Positions 23,546 to 35,565 of a stretch of DNA of 64,000 nucleotides are shown here, piece after piece. Origin of the DNA: Odobenus rosmarus divergens (taxonomy: Eukaryota; Chordata; Mammalia; Carnivora; Odobenidae); NCBI RefSeq assembly GCF_000321225.1, contig NW_004451008.1:227631-291630 (forward strand). The letters run 5' to 3'. The notes beneath the pieces were generated by a model. That model made no database searches, had not been told where the DNA came from, and saw only the letters and a list, made by a program, of their open reading frames with translations. The stretch's first letter is position 1. Each line of letters starts with the position of its first letter. The position numbers and the translations under genes were made by a program.

Positions 23546-24484
23546 AGATTGTGCTGAGACCAAACGGCATTTTTCTAAATGACCACCCTACAATCTCTGT
23601 CAGAAAAGGAATAAGAGAACTCATATTAAATCACTAATATCTGTGTGCAAAGGGCAAATACTTGGTTAATAATTTACTTCAGAAACTTGCCAGAGATTGG
23701 GATGTCTCCTTTTCTAATTTTTTGAAAACTGGGTATTTGTCCATTTGCCTCTCCTTGAATGAATCCTACTCTGTTTTCAAGATTTGTCAAAGCGGCCCCT
23801 GAAGGACATCTGTAGGTTTGTCCAGCAACCTGGATTCTAATGGGTATGTTTTTCCAAGGCCAGTTAGTTCTCTATTGATCTACCCTGGGCTCTGGTACCC
23901 ACCTTTAGCATCTATTCTTCCATTTTTTTGTTAAGGTTACTCTCTCTGGAAAAGATAAAAATTCTTTTGGTGGGCAAAGTCCTAATGAGCTATTCTTTCC
24001 ATGTTCTCTTTCGCTTCATTGTCTAACATTCTGCTTGGCCTCCAGCATCAGGTCTGAGTTGCTTTTGTGCGTTCACACTTGGTTGCATGGTCACACCCTG
24101 CTTTTGCGTGTATATGTACAGTCTTCTGAAAGCATGGGCCCAACTCAGAGTGCCCTGCTGCAGTCATGGTGATTTTTATAAATCTTTTCCTTTTTCTTCC
24201 CAATGGAATTAATGAATTGTTAAAAATTTATTTTGGAATATTTTCTATCCTTCCTATCCTTTCTACATAAATTCTTATTTAAGGATTCAGGCTAGAATCC
24301 CACTGGGTCAGACTTTTTTTTCCAAACTCTCTGAAATTAGCTTGGCTCAACTCTGTGTCCAGCACTGACTTCCTGTACCCTTATCACTTTTGAGACAAAA
24401 TGGTCACTTTCCCTCTTGGTTGTAGTTACTTCCACATCATCTCAATTTATTTATTGTTGGTCAAAATGCCCCTTCCCTCCTAGA

Positions 24485-24705
24485 GATAATAATAATAATA
24501 GCATGAACAGCTCACGTTTGGTGGGAGCTTCCTTGGGCAATGCGCTGGTCCTTCCCCTGCAGTCTCTCTTGGGATCCTCAGGGCACCACTGCTACCGCCC
24601 AAAAGACAGGGTCTCATGGGGGTCAAGGTACTTGCTCAAATCTACATAACTTGCCCCTCTACAGGCTGGCAGAGCAAGCAAACCCAGGCAGTCAGACGCC
24701 AGATC
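24485..24705 (-). mobile_element. MIR, antisense, diverged
   Basis: Starts in (AAT)n; 'cttccttgggcaatgcgctg', 'gtcaaggtacttgctcaaat', 'caaacccaggcagtcagacg'. Confidence 0.55.
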
Positions 24706-24791
24706 TTACTCTGGAGACGAAAGAGTCAATGAGGCAAATCGGGACTTTTGCTGATGCTAGACTTATAGCAAAATTAAACCCCAGCTGTTGT

Positions 24792-25005
24792 CTGAATAAT
24801 TGAAATCTTCCCACCACTACTCCGTCTTGCAGAGTACTTAGAGCAGTGCCTGGCACATCAATGTTGGATAATAGTATTATATCTTGCCTCGTTGCCAGCT
24901 GAATAATTGAAATCTTCCCACCACTACTCCGTCTTGCAGAGTACTTAGAGCAGTGCCCGGCACATCAATGTTGGATAATAGTATTATATCTTGCCTCGTT
25001 GCCAG
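24792..25005. repeat. 107-bp tandem duplication, 2 copies
   Basis: Copy 1 is 24792-24898, copy 2 is 24899-25005. They differ by one base (T at 24851, C at 24958). An A-run of about 22 follows at 25014-25035. The unit contains a MIR-like end ('gagcagtgcctggcacatca'). Confidence 0.97.
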
Positions 25006-25364
25006 CTTTGTTTAAAAAAAAAAAAAAAAAAAAAAGGTATACCACTAGCACAGCACAGCCTTGGCACAGCAGATTCCACAAAGTCATCTTTCTTCCTGCT
25101 GCCGTTTTAAGTGTACCCTGTCCCCTCCATCTCCAGTCATAACCAGCTAGGAGTGTTAGCTATTAACTTGGTCAGTTGTTAACCTCTCTCCGCAAGAGCA
25201 AACAGTCCTCCCTCTGCTTTCTGATGGACTGTCCCCTTCCCCCATTATGTCTTGGGTCATAGGCAGACTGGGCAAATAGAATAGAAGAGATGGGAGTGCC
25301 TGGAGGCTGTTGGACAGTGGGCGCCCTCACCTTTGGAATGCACCTATTTGAAAACTAAGAGGCA

Positions 25365-25605
25365 ATGCAGTGTCTTGGAAAGAGCATGATTGGGCCTGAA
25401 GGCAGAGATACGGGTTTAAATCTTGGCTCTGACATTGGGGGTTGTGTGATCCTTCCTTAAAGCTCCTTAATCTCTTGGAGCTTTAGTTTGTCATCTGTAA
25501 AATGGGGGTGGGGTGGTAGAATAACCCCGAAGTGTCTACTTTGAGGGTCTGAGTGGTCCCTGGAAAGCAGTAGCATTCCATAACTGTCTACATTGTTATT
25601 ACAGT
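25365..25605 (+). mobile_element. MIR
   Basis: 'gcagtgtcttggaaagagca', 'gtttaaatcttggctctgac', 'ttgtcatctgtaaaatgggg'. Confidence 0.85.
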
Positions 25606-25869
25606 TCATAATATTACCTGTGCCACCAAGCATATTTCAGCGTGAAATCAGTCCCACTACCTGAGACCTTGCTGGAAAAATTTTAATGGCCTCTTGGCCC
25701 CACCCATGCTTGTGAGAACCCTGCCAGCCCATACCTGCATGCCCACTCTCCAGGGTTCTTGGCCTAGACATTACACATTGATTTCTTTCAGAACCCCAAA
25801 CCTGCTTAGATCTTGGGAAGGTGGAAAGCCGCTGTGCTGGATTTGGGCAAGTGGAGCCGAGAGTGGTAC

Positions 25870-26560
25870 ACCGTCGGCTTAAATAGAACATCGGCCCCAG
25901 GGCTGCTCCCGGGTGGGTTCCTGAGCTAAATCCTCCACCAGTTCCATGACGTCATCGGGCCCCCTCCCCCTGCTCCGGCGGCCGGGGCGCGGGGAGGAGC
26001 GCGGGGGGGCGGGGGCCCGGTGGGCGCCCTCCAGGGGAGAGTGCAAGGAGCGCGGCGGTCCCTTAACGCACCATTAGCCGTCCCTAACCTAGGACTGGGC
26101 TAGCAGACGCCCTTAAAGCCTGAGGCTGCGCTGAACTCAGGTATTTATAGCCTGCTGTGGGGCCGAAACAGAGAGCTCTTGTCCCCGGCAGCGAACGCGC
26201 ACACGCCCGAAGTCGTGCTCACAGTCACACTGGGACGACTGGCCGCCTGGGTCCGAGGCGGCGCTGCAGGCCCTGGGCGGGGCGCGGTGCTCGAGTCCAG
26301 CTCGGCTCCTGCGCCCTTGGAAGCGGTTCAGGAATCTGCCGGAGCACCGTCCGGGAGGGCCCGCGCCTGCCTCCTCCCAGGCCCCGCTGCGCCGGCCCGC
26401 AGCTGTCGGCCACGTTCACCACGGCCCCCCTTGCGAAGACAATGCCCCTAGTTCTGGTTTCTTTCTGAGCGGGGGATGGTTGGTTTGTCTGGCGGAGAGC
26501 TAGTGAGTAAGCAACCAGAGACGGGGTTAGGGAGCCGGAGCGCGTTTCTGTGCAAATGTA
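25870..26560. promoter_or_regulatory. CpG-dense, promoter-like block inside the DGKG intron
   Basis: CpG density rises sharply: by eye there are 12 CpGs in 25921-26040 and 20 in 26221-26400, against almost none in flanking intron. A perfect CRE palindrome TGACGTCA lies at 25947-25954. GC-box-like runs (GGGGGCGGGG type) lie near 26004-26020. TATA-like elements occur twice: TATTTAAG on the minus strand at about 25878-25885, some 60 bp downstream of the CRE in that orientation, and TATAAATA on the minus strand at 26142-26149 (read as TATTTATA on plus). Mammalian CpG islands usually mark promoters and CREs bind CREB/ATF. That this island initiates transcription, and in which direction, is inference. 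Confidence 0.65.
25947..25954. promoter_or_regulatory. Perfect palindromic CRE (CREB/ATF site)
   Basis: TGACGTCA is the full consensus cAMP response element. It sits at the left edge of the CpG-dense block. On the minus strand a TATA-like TATTTAAG follows about 60 bp downstream, a spacing typical of cAMP-inducible promoters. Confidence 0.6.
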
Positions 26561-27358
26561 AAGCACTGGGAATACGTATCCTTCCTCTCCCTCCCAACCG
26601 CCCTCCGCCCTTCATATCTCGGATCCCTAAAATCCCCATAACTCTGGGCAGAACCAGGACCCGCCAAGTTCTCCGTATGCCCCGAGAAGAGCAGAGAGCA
26701 GAGGAAATGAGGGAGGCCTCGATGCTCCCCTGCTCCGGCTGCAGGCTGTCGGCCTGTCGGCCTCGGTGACCTGAAAAAGGCGGCGAATCTGAACCTCCTC
26801 CCCGCTGAGCGAGGCCGCCTCCATTTCAGCCCTGTCGATCCTATTTCTGAAGGTCCTCAGAGAAGGAGATCCCATAATTTACTTGATGACCTGTTTCAGT
26901 TTTTAGCAACTAGGAAATTCTCCCTTCTTCTAACCTCAATTCACGGGGCCACGGATTACGTCTATTTTCTCTGGTTTAGAACGCAGATTGTTTTGTTTCA
27001 TCCTATTGCGGTTGGTCTGTGTCTGTCTGCTCTCTGGGACGACCCCTCCCCGGCCAGATCGGAGGTTTAACCCAGGCCTCAATGGCTCTGGGGCATTTGT
27101 CCCCCTTCGGCTTGACATTTTCTCTCTTGGGTTCCCTGCACTGCCTTGTCTTGATTTGTCCGTCCCATCTTTGCTGATTCCTTCTTAGTTTTTCTTTTTC
27201 AATCTTTGTATTATGGGTATTTCTAAGCACACAGGAAAGTAGAATAATAAATCCCATGTACACCACATCTCAGTTTAAGCAATTAGCAACTCACAGGTAA
27301 ATCATGTTTTAACTCTACCCCAGTTTGTTTCCCCATCTCCATACTGAATTATTTTTTA

Positions 27359-27544
27359 GGGGGCGCCTGGATGGTTCAGTCGGTTAAGGGTCTGCCTTTG
27401 GCTCAGGTCATGATCTCAGAGTCATGGGATGGAGTCCCTGCATCCAGCTCCCTGCTCAGCGGGAGTCTGGTTCTACTTCTTCCCCTCCCCCACTGCTTGT
27501 GTTTTCTCTCTCTCTCAAATAAATAAAATCTTTATTAAAAAAAA
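27359..27544 (+). mobile_element. Can-SINE, sense
   Basis: Begins with the tRNA-like head 'gggcgcctggatggttcag' and ends with a CT-rich tract, aataaataaaatcttt and A tail. No clear target-site duplication seen. Confidence 0.93.
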
Positions 27545-27834
27545 GTTCCTGATATTCTAACATTTCATCTACAAATACTTCTGTATCTTTAGATGACAAG
27601 TCTTTAAAAAAAGAATCACCCAATATTATCATCACTCTTAAAAAAGTAACAATTCCTTAATATCAATAAATATCCAGTAATTGTTCAAATTTCCTTGATA
27701 ATCTCACTGTTAAGAATAATTGGTTTGTCTGAAAAGTCTACAGATTTGTTTGATATGTTTCTTAGGTTTCTTTTGATCTATAAATTCCCTGTCCTTTTTT
27801 TCTTATAGTTTAACATTTATTGAAGGAAATGGGT

Positions 27835-27978
27835 CAACTGGGCATACAAATCACTTCAGGATTATTAAAATGCAGATTGTGATTCAGGAGATCTGAGGTA
27901 GGGCCTGAGACTCTGCATTTCTATGTGCTCCCAGGTGATCCTGAGTGCTGTGTGTGATGGACCACACTTCGACAAGTA
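27835..27978. mobile_element. MER5A-like fragment
   Basis: 'attgtgattcaggagatctg', 'tgagactctgcatttctatg' and 'tgatggaccacacttcgaca'. Confidence 0.7.
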
Positions 27979-28104
27979 AGGCCGTAGCTTCCCAAATTCT
28001 GGATTTTGCTCATTGTGTGTCTGAGGTGTCTTTTAAACATATTCCCAGTCTATCTCCTGTATGTTCACTAAGTTGGTACTTACAGATCTAGAGGCTTGAT
28101 CAGA

Positions 28105-28390
28105 TTCAGGGTTGACATTTTAAATCAAATTTAATTAATTAATTCATTTAACTTTAAAAAAATTGAGTATAGTTGACACTTGGGTTGATTTTTTGGCAAG
28201 ACTACTTTGTCAGAGGGGGTGTATATTTCCTCGTGCATCTCATTAGGTGGTTACAGATTGTCTCACTTTGTTGTTGTTATTACGTTCAGATTGGTTAGTG
28301 GGTTCCAGTGTGGTCAACTTGAATATTCCATTATAGAGCTCTTAATTAGTGGATGATGATCCTTGTCTAGACCCATTATTACAGTCCCCT
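28105..28390. mobile_element. Possible old LINE-1 fragment
   Basis: 'aaaattgagtatagttgaca' resembles a common motif in old LINE-1 3' regions. The remainder is diverged and extent uncertain. Confidence 0.35.
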
Positions 28391-28549
28391 AGTGGAAGGA
28401 TACCCTTGAGGACACCCTAGCACCCTTTCTGTGCTTTTCTTTGGAATCTCTACAGACGTCATTTTCTCCATGAGTTCTTCCCTGTCCACTCTTCCAAAAG
28501 GATCCCTCTCTCTTCTCTGTGTCTGTGTTCTCATGGAATCAAAGTTTTA

Positions 28550-28670
28550 AAAGGTCATTCAGTCCAATCACTTTATTTTATAGATGAGAAAAATGGAAGT
28601 TAAATTGGAATGGTCCAATGTCACAGAGCTAATCAGAATCAGCAGGTCTGAACTTAGACTTCCGGTCATT
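28550..28670 (-). mobile_element. MIR, antisense
   Basis: 'ttttatagatgagaaaaatg', 'aatgtcacagagctaatcag', 'cagcaggtctgaacttagac'. Confidence 0.75.
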
Positions 28671-28734
28671 TGGATTGGCAATCAAGAAATCATGAGTGAT
28701 TCTGTAAAGAAGGATTTTAGCAGCTGGACGAAGG

Positions 28735-28885
28735 CCTAAGCATAGAATCTCAGAATGGTGAAGCCAGATGGAATATTACATTTGATAATCTCTATTTACC
28801 AGAATGAGAACACTGAGGCCTAGAGCTTGTAAGTGACCTTCCTAGATTACACAGCTAACTCTTGGAAAATCTAGGGCTTAACTAG
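28735..28885 (-). mobile_element. MIR-like fragment, antisense
   Basis: 'agaacactgaggcctagagc', 'gtgaccttcctagattacac'. Confidence 0.65.
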
Positions 28886-29854
28886 GGACTGAGGGTGAGT
28901 AGGGGTAGTAGTGAGGGAACAGAGTCAGAACAGCCATGTGTTTTTGGAGTACATGTTTGGAGAGAGAAGACAGGATCTAAAGGTAATATGATTGAGGAAA
29001 AGGGTTTTCATGGATGTTTGAGGCAGAGAGGATACTCAGTGGATACATGTTGGATAAATGCACAGAGGGAGGAGTGTGTTGGGAATGCCTAGGGTGGACG
29101 TAGATGGAGTGGAAGAGAAGATGCTGAAGATAGTGGTGCACATTGGTCTGGGGATGATACTGGAGTCCTTTCCTACCCTGGTGAGTGAGAAATGGGGGTG
29201 GGGTGTCCTTTGAAGAGTGAAGTAGGGAAGTACTGGGGGATGTCTAGGGAAAATAATATTTCAGTTACAGTGGGAAGAAAGAGGGCTGAGGAAGAGGTGG
29301 ACAATATCCAGACACACTTGAACAGGGGTTCTGATGGGCTGAGAGGGGGATGGACAGGAGGAGAGGGAGGCCTTGCTTGATGCCTGGGCTCTATGTCACA
29401 GCCTCAGACATACACTCAAGGACAGAGGAATGGCTGACATAAAGACCTGACCAAGATCCCCCCCACCCCTCTTTTTTGAGGGAACAGGATGCCCATAGAC
29501 ATTAGAACAAGCGAAAGCATCTGTACCATCCTATACAGTCCCAGGGTCCTGTAGGGCCCAGGTGAGAATGGGGGTGGTAGAGCTCATTTACGGTGGCCAC
29601 ATTTCTGCTTTGGTAGGTGGGGAGGGTGTTCTCTCTGTGAATTGGCCTGGCAGGTAGGAATGTACCTTAGACTATGGGGAAGGAAGGCTGGGCCCTGGTC
29701 CAAGGTATCCTTTGATTTGGAAAGAGGAGAGTAGCTGAGAAAAAGGGTGACCTGGGTCCTGGCAAAAGCGTCATGATAGCCCAAACTGGTCTGCATATAG
29801 GCCACAGAGTTGGGCCTACCTGCTTTTATTTCTGTCCTCACTCCCTAAACTGTC

Positions 29855-30160
29855 AATTACCTCTTTTATGCCTAGTAGAATGCTACCCTTCCAGCTCAAA
29901 AGCTATCTCCTCTATAAGACTTTTCCCAATGCTCTAGGTAGAAACCGATCTTTTCCTTCTCTGACTTTTCATTGCCTTGCTTCTCTCTCCAATATGGAAT
30001 GTATATTTTGCTATGTATTATTCACCTGTCTCCAGGACACTTTAAGCTCCCAGAGGACAGGGACCATATGTTAGACAGCTCTGTGTTTTTCATGGTACCT
30101 GGCATGTCTTACCCACATCAGATGTCCAATATAACTATTGGTTAATTGAAAGAAAGAATG
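29855..30160 (+). mobile_element. L2 3' end, sense
   Basis: 'ccagctcaaaagctatctcc', 'taagcltccc'-like region at 30040-30060 ('aagctcccagaggacaggga'), 'tggtacctggcatgtct' and a terminal AATAT-type tail follow the L2 3' end in order. Confidence 0.8.
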
Positions 30161-30414
30161 TGTGGCGAAATCCCCAAATGGAAATCAAGGTATTCTAGGT
30201 GAATTTCCACAACTTCCAAGGATAAATATGTTGACCAAATAAAGTGGACTGAATGTCCAGGTTGGGGAGAGATAAGGAAGGTGAATCCAAGTCTGCAAGA
30301 AGTAGTCCTCTGATTGTAGCTAAGGGAAATCTATAGCTGAACAGCTTGTAACAAGACTAGGGCACATGGGGCATGATTTATATGAGAGAGACATTAAGAG
30401 ACAGAAGACAAAAG

Positions 30415-30575
30415 CATTTACTCATCTATCAAGAATGATGAAAACCTTATTCTGTGCTAGACCCTGGGGATGGAGCAGAAATGGGACAGAGTCCTTGTCT
30501 TCAAGGTGCTCACAGCATGTCAGTGCTAGAGCAATGGTGTGCTAACAGCTTAACAGCAGGATCTCCGGGAAGGGA
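30415..30575 (-). mobile_element. L2 3' end, antisense
   Basis: 'tctgtgctagaccctgggga' and 'gtccttgtcttcaaggtgct' complement the L2 end. Confidence 0.65.
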
Positions 30576-30954
30576 GAAAAAAACCCAGCAGCAGCAGCTC
30601 TGATTGTGGTGTTCCATGGTATAAATACTCCCACTATGACCAATTTCAAGCTACCAACGTGACATCACTGAAAATGGGGCTGGAGCTGATGCGCCAGCAA
30701 GAGAGCTGGCTCTAGCACATCACTGAGGAAGGAGCTATCTGCGTATCTGCAGGGCCTATGGCCAGAAGAGAGACATTTATTGGGAGTGAAAAAGCAGCCA
30801 GGGCAAACAATGATGTCTGTTTTCCCTACGAAAGAGAATGGTTTCGGTGTCAATAATCTGATGTGTATCCTGAGGGAAGAAAAGGTGATAAATTGAGTGG
30901 TGTTGATGAGTGGTGATAGCATTATTAGAAAGATAGTCCAGTGCTATCTACACT

Positions 30955-30976
30955 AAAAAAAAAAAAAAAAAAAAAA
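30955..30976. repeat. A homopolymer
   Basis: About 22 consecutive A without a recognised retroelement upstream; a plain homopolymer or a relic tail. Confidence 0.9.
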
Positions 30977-31111
30977 GTAGCCTGCCATGTAGGTAAATCT
31001 TAGGACATGGCTTTCCCTGCAGCCAGAGGGGCAGTTTTAGCTCATTTTAGGAGCCAATGTCTGTCACGGGTAATTAGATACTAATACATACGAATATTAT
31101 ATGATGATATT

Positions 31112-31262
31112 AACATAGATCATTTATTGAGTAACTATTATGAACCAGGCCCACTTCATATGTTTTATGTTTAATCCTTACCACCCTGCGCTGTTGGTAT
31201 TTGTATTCTCATTTTTACAGGTGAGGAAACATCGCCTCAGTGAAATGAAGGAAGGTCCTTCT
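31112..31262 (-). mobile_element. MIR, antisense
   Basis: 'atttattgagtaactattat', 'catttttacaggtgaggaaa'. Confidence 0.75.
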
Positions 31263-31679
31263 TTTCCCAGTTTATGCAGGTTCGTGATAGGCTTCATGAA
31301 CCTGAAGGTTTCCTGCATGAGATGCAAACAGAGAGCTCAAGAAGACAGTCTAACTTATATAGCATGTACTGGACGCCTGATCATCTTGTGCTTTGTTACC
31401 TAAGAGACCACTTCTTGAGTATTCTAGACACAAGGGATTTGAGTCTTCATTTTAAGGAGGATGCTGGAAAAAATGGAGTCTATCAAGAGAAGAGTTGTCA
31501 AGATAGTCACGGGTCTGTACATCGAGTCACATGAGAAACTGGGGATGGTTAGCTCAGTGAAGATAATAGGAGATGCTGTGGAATCAGATCTTCAGCCCTG
31601 TGAAGGGCAGTCACATGAGGAGCAAGAAGGCATGTTCTATGGGCCTCAGAGAGTGGAAATAGGCCCACTGGATGGAGAC

Positions 31680-31830
31680 GGATGGGGAACTCAATCATGC
31701 ATCCCACAAACACAGACTGGGCAACTATTTTGTTCCAAGCATTGTGCTCTGTGCTGACAGGGGAAGGATATGGCGATGAACAGGACACATCCTTGTTCAA
31801 CATCGGGAAGACCTTTCAGAAAGTCAGAGC
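31680..31830 (-). mobile_element. L2 3' end, antisense
   Basis: 'ccaagcattgtgctctgtgc' and 'gatgaacaggacacatcctt' complement the L2 end. Confidence 0.6.
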
Positions 31831-33194
31831 GGTCCAGCAATATGGAATAGGACTCTGGAACAGTAATGAACTTCCTATCCTTGGAGTATCCAGGAGGAGG
31901 CTCGATGTGCACTTATCAGAATGTACCAGAATGAATCTTTTTGTTGAGTGGCAAATGGGACTAAATCCCCTTCCAGTTCAGAGATTCAGAGTCTACGTTC
32001 AGCCTTGCTTTGGCAGGCTGGAGTGCTATACTGAAAACATGTCATCATGACCCCCTCCCACCAGCTTTGCCCACCCAGCTGCATGCTCTGCGTTCTCTGA
32101 CAGGGAGTTGTGGTAGGCCAGACAGACTGGAAAGTGGCTGCCATCTGTGACAGGGATGATGGAGTTTTGGCGGGTTTGTGTGGGCTCAAGGAATGCAGCA
32201 TTGAAGCCATGTACACACAACCTGCTTAAGAACATCCCATGGGCAGAAAATGTTTTCTTCCTCTTCAGCCCTCCTCTGTTGCTGTGCCAGGCGGGCACAA
32301 TGGTGCCTTTGAGAGGGGCAGCTGGAAGGGGGTGTTGGCAGGGAGGCTGGAAGTAGAACACTGCAGCTGGGGGGGGCGCCCAAATTCATTTCCAGGAGCA
32401 AGCCTGCTCTGGGTGCCAGTTTCCAAAACAAAACTGCTGTTTCTCAGAGCTCATGGTGGTGGGTTGCCTCAGAGTTGGACAGAAGGCAAAGCCATTTCCT
32501 ATACACTGCTCCACCCTCCCCAAGTTCAAAAAAAAAACAACAAAAAACCCAAAAACAAAACTGGTATATTGAGATATTCTTGCTCTGGATGCAGATTAAC
32601 AGGTTTTGCTGTCTGTCTGGGTCTCTCGGGGCAACGTGGGGTGGATAGGGTTTTCTGAAAGGTCTAGCTTTTTGGCAGACATAGCAGAGCTGATTGCCAT
32701 GGGGACTGGCAGGGCCCAGGGGGCAGGTAGGCTTCTGGGCCCTAGGAGAAGGCTGAGAATGGAGACCCCTTCTTCTGGCTTTCAGGGTCACTTCCTCTGA
32801 CCCCACAGCCACCCGGCACCCTTGCTGCCACATGGGCTCTGCCCACTTACTGTCTTAACTCTCTCTGGTGGGAAAGAAGTGGGAGAACTCTGGCATTTCC
32901 TGCCCTGGGTTGACAGTTGTCCCAGACCCTCTGCTACTTTCAGAGGTCCTAGCAACAGCTCAGGGATGGATGTGGGAGGACTTCCCACTCAAGGCACTTA
33001 GAAGGCACAGTGCCAGGCTGCAAGCTCAGCTACCTCCCCCTTTGTGTTTTAAATGGAGCAAGGTGGGTCCTTTTTATTTTGATGGCTTCCAACAAAAAGG
33101 TCTCTCTTGAGGCTGGTCAAGTGGTAATTTCTATTAGTGCTTACACTAATTACGGGATTTTTCACACTTTGGTTCAATTTTATAATGAATAACT

Positions 33195-33320
33195 ATAGAG
33201 CCATTACTTCATTTCAGGCACTGTGCTAGGCCCGGGGATCCAGAATGAATAAGATAGAGACCTTGCTTCAGACAGCTGACTGCCTAATAGTAATGCCAAA
33301 TCCTACATGGGAGCCCAACT
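33195..33320 (-). mobile_element. L2 3' end, antisense
   Basis: 'caggcactgtgctaggcccg' then 'gaatgaataagatagagacc' is the complement of the L2 terminus. Confidence 0.7.
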
Positions 33321-33419
33321 ATCGACTCGGGTACACGTGCCTTAGGTGGAAACAGAGTGTAATGCCCCAGAGGTCATCTCTTCCAGGGAGAGGAGGAACT
33401 GTGGGGGCACATGGGCCAG

Positions 33420-33590
33420 AAACTCATCTGATCTTAGAGTTCTTACTTGTTTTTAGGAGACTTAGTTTCCTTGTATCAATAATGGGAATAATATACACCA
33501 TACAGAGTTGTTATAAGGATTAAATAAGACATGAATGAAGATGTCTGGACAGAGCTTGTCTCAAGGTAAATGATTGCTGCTATTATTAAT
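33420..33590 (+). mobile_element. MIR
   Basis: 'gagacttagtttccttgtat', 'acagagttgttataaggatt', 'aaataagacatgaatgaaga'. Confidence 0.8.
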
Positions 33591-35374
33591 CTGTTGATCC
33601 TAATGGACTTGAGATATAACATGTATGTGTGCACAGTGGTGTTTATCTGATCCTTTGTTAGATTAGATACGCTTCCTGAAAGAGTCAGTTCTACCTTCTT
33701 AATTCCTCTTCTGTAGAAGACTAGGATCAGCAAGTTTATGACCTCATGAAGATAGATAAACAAAGGCCTACCCACTAGAGCCAACAAGTCATATCCGCAT
33801 ATAATATCCTCTGTTATATAACCCAGTTGTAGGAGCAGTAAAGGACTGGAATGCTTCTATTCCCTGAGGTTCTTGAATCTCTTGAGTGTGGAGATGAAGA
33901 TGATGAATTCTTTTCAATATTCTAAAAAGTCTAAGAGAAATGATACATTTCCCACTGACAGAAGCTCACAGTTTATCACTACTTGGACGATGTATCTCTT
34001 TGGTAGACGTTGCTTAGGGAAGTTATTCTTTGACTAAGGGACCTTCAGGGCAGAAAAGTTAAACTCACCGGGGCACAGGTTAGCCTAGTGATCTTCCAGG
34101 AATCCGCTGTGGGGGTGCCTCCTAGCCCGACATGCTGTCACATGACCCCAACCCGGGGTCATCTGAGACCGAGTACGGCCTCATCTAGCCTCTGTGCCGT
34201 GTATCTCCCCACTGCTTTGTGAAAATGTGCGCATGAGAATTCATCCTTAAAAGTTATTCCAAGGTCCTTGGAAGACACAAAGTATGTATAGCCAGGAGTC
34301 TGCAGACAAAGAAAATCAAAGCAATTCAAAAAGAACAAAGGAAATGGAAAAGAACAAGAGAATAAGAGCATATGGATGAATGGCGGCTTGAAGTGAAATA
34401 CAGGGTTCACATTTGTGGGAATAAAAAAAGAGGGGTCATTTAAGAGAGGGAAAAATTTACATGGCTGAAACTGTAAACAGACAGTGGCATTTTGTAAGAA
34501 AAAATCGACAGAAACCATTTCTTCTTATTTGGCCTTAAGATTTTAAGGATCCGTGGAGGAAACTTGTAGCCAGTACATGGCTGAAAGATGTAGAGAGGGA
34601 GGATGGAGCTATGTTGAAAAATGGGTAAAGATGTAAGAAATTGAAGAATCACAGAGGTCCCCCCAGAGACCTGATTTTAAAGAAACAAGGGCTAATATTC
34701 TTACGGGGTTGAAATAAGGCCTGCATTAGAACAGCGCTGACCTGACTGCTGAGATCTTGGGTTCCCTTTCTTCTCTCTCTGTAGTTTCAAGTGCTCTACC
34801 ACGAATTTGGGTTACTTTTATAATCAGGAAATGAGGGGCCTGCATAGTAGGAGGGAGCAGGAAGGAACTGAGGTGGGGACCCCAGCAGCAGTGAGGACTG
34901 AGCGATGGGCAGGAAGGACCGTGAGCTGACCAGAACTGCCTTGGGTGGCCTCAGTGTGACAATGGTGCTGGAGTTGATGGAGCCATTGGCCTTGACTGAG
35001 GAAGGGAATAGACCAGAAGGAGGATGTCTCTCTAAGGCCTGTTCCAGCCTCCCTTTGACTCTAGGGTTTAATGCATAATCAGGTTGCCACCTTTTTATTT
35101 TCCAGGAACTGAAAATCCCTTTGACCGCTCTTCTCACCTTTCCCTTCCCCAGGAGCATGTTTTCATTTCATCTGCCTTGGATTTGCGGCCGGGTTGATGG
35201 GCTGAGTGTCTGGCCGGTTCCCATCTTCATTACTCCAAGCTCTGAAGGGCTCTACCTGCCCACGCTGAGAAGGTCTGGATGCCAGAAGGGGCCTGGCTCG
35301 AAGTGCTTGAAGATTTCTTCCTTGCATTTAAGAGTGTGCACTATTGCTGGTGAAGACTGAGGCAGGATAAGAGA

Positions 35375-35485
35375 ATGCCCCCAGTCGGAGCTTGTGCCAC
35401 TTACTGGCTCGGTGAACTTGGCCAGGCTACTTAAACTGTAAAGTCCTTGATTTCTCTCTTTTGAAAAATAATGGCACTTGATTGA
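35375..35485 (+). mobile_element. MIR fragment
   Basis: 'gtgccacttactggctcggt', 'gaacttggccaggctactta'. Confidence 0.75.
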
Positions 35486-35537
35486 AGTAGCTAAACGTAT
35501 CTGCCCAATCTTAAAATAATCTGATGTACTTGTTATT

Positions 35538-35565
35538 AACTTGTAATATTGTAACTTGTAATATT
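35538..35565. repeat. 13-bp direct repeat at 15-bp period
   Basis: aacttgtaatatt at 35538-35550 and 35553-35565. Confidence 0.93.

Noticed and set aside
26157..26468. 103-codon plus-strand frame within the CpG island
   Set aside because: Two overlapping frames are open here on plus and another on minus, as expected for GC-rich sequence low in stop codons. An untranslated first exon is more likely than a coding one.
32239..32658. 139-codon open frame on the plus strand
   Set aside because: No recognisable motif and no splice or promoter context.
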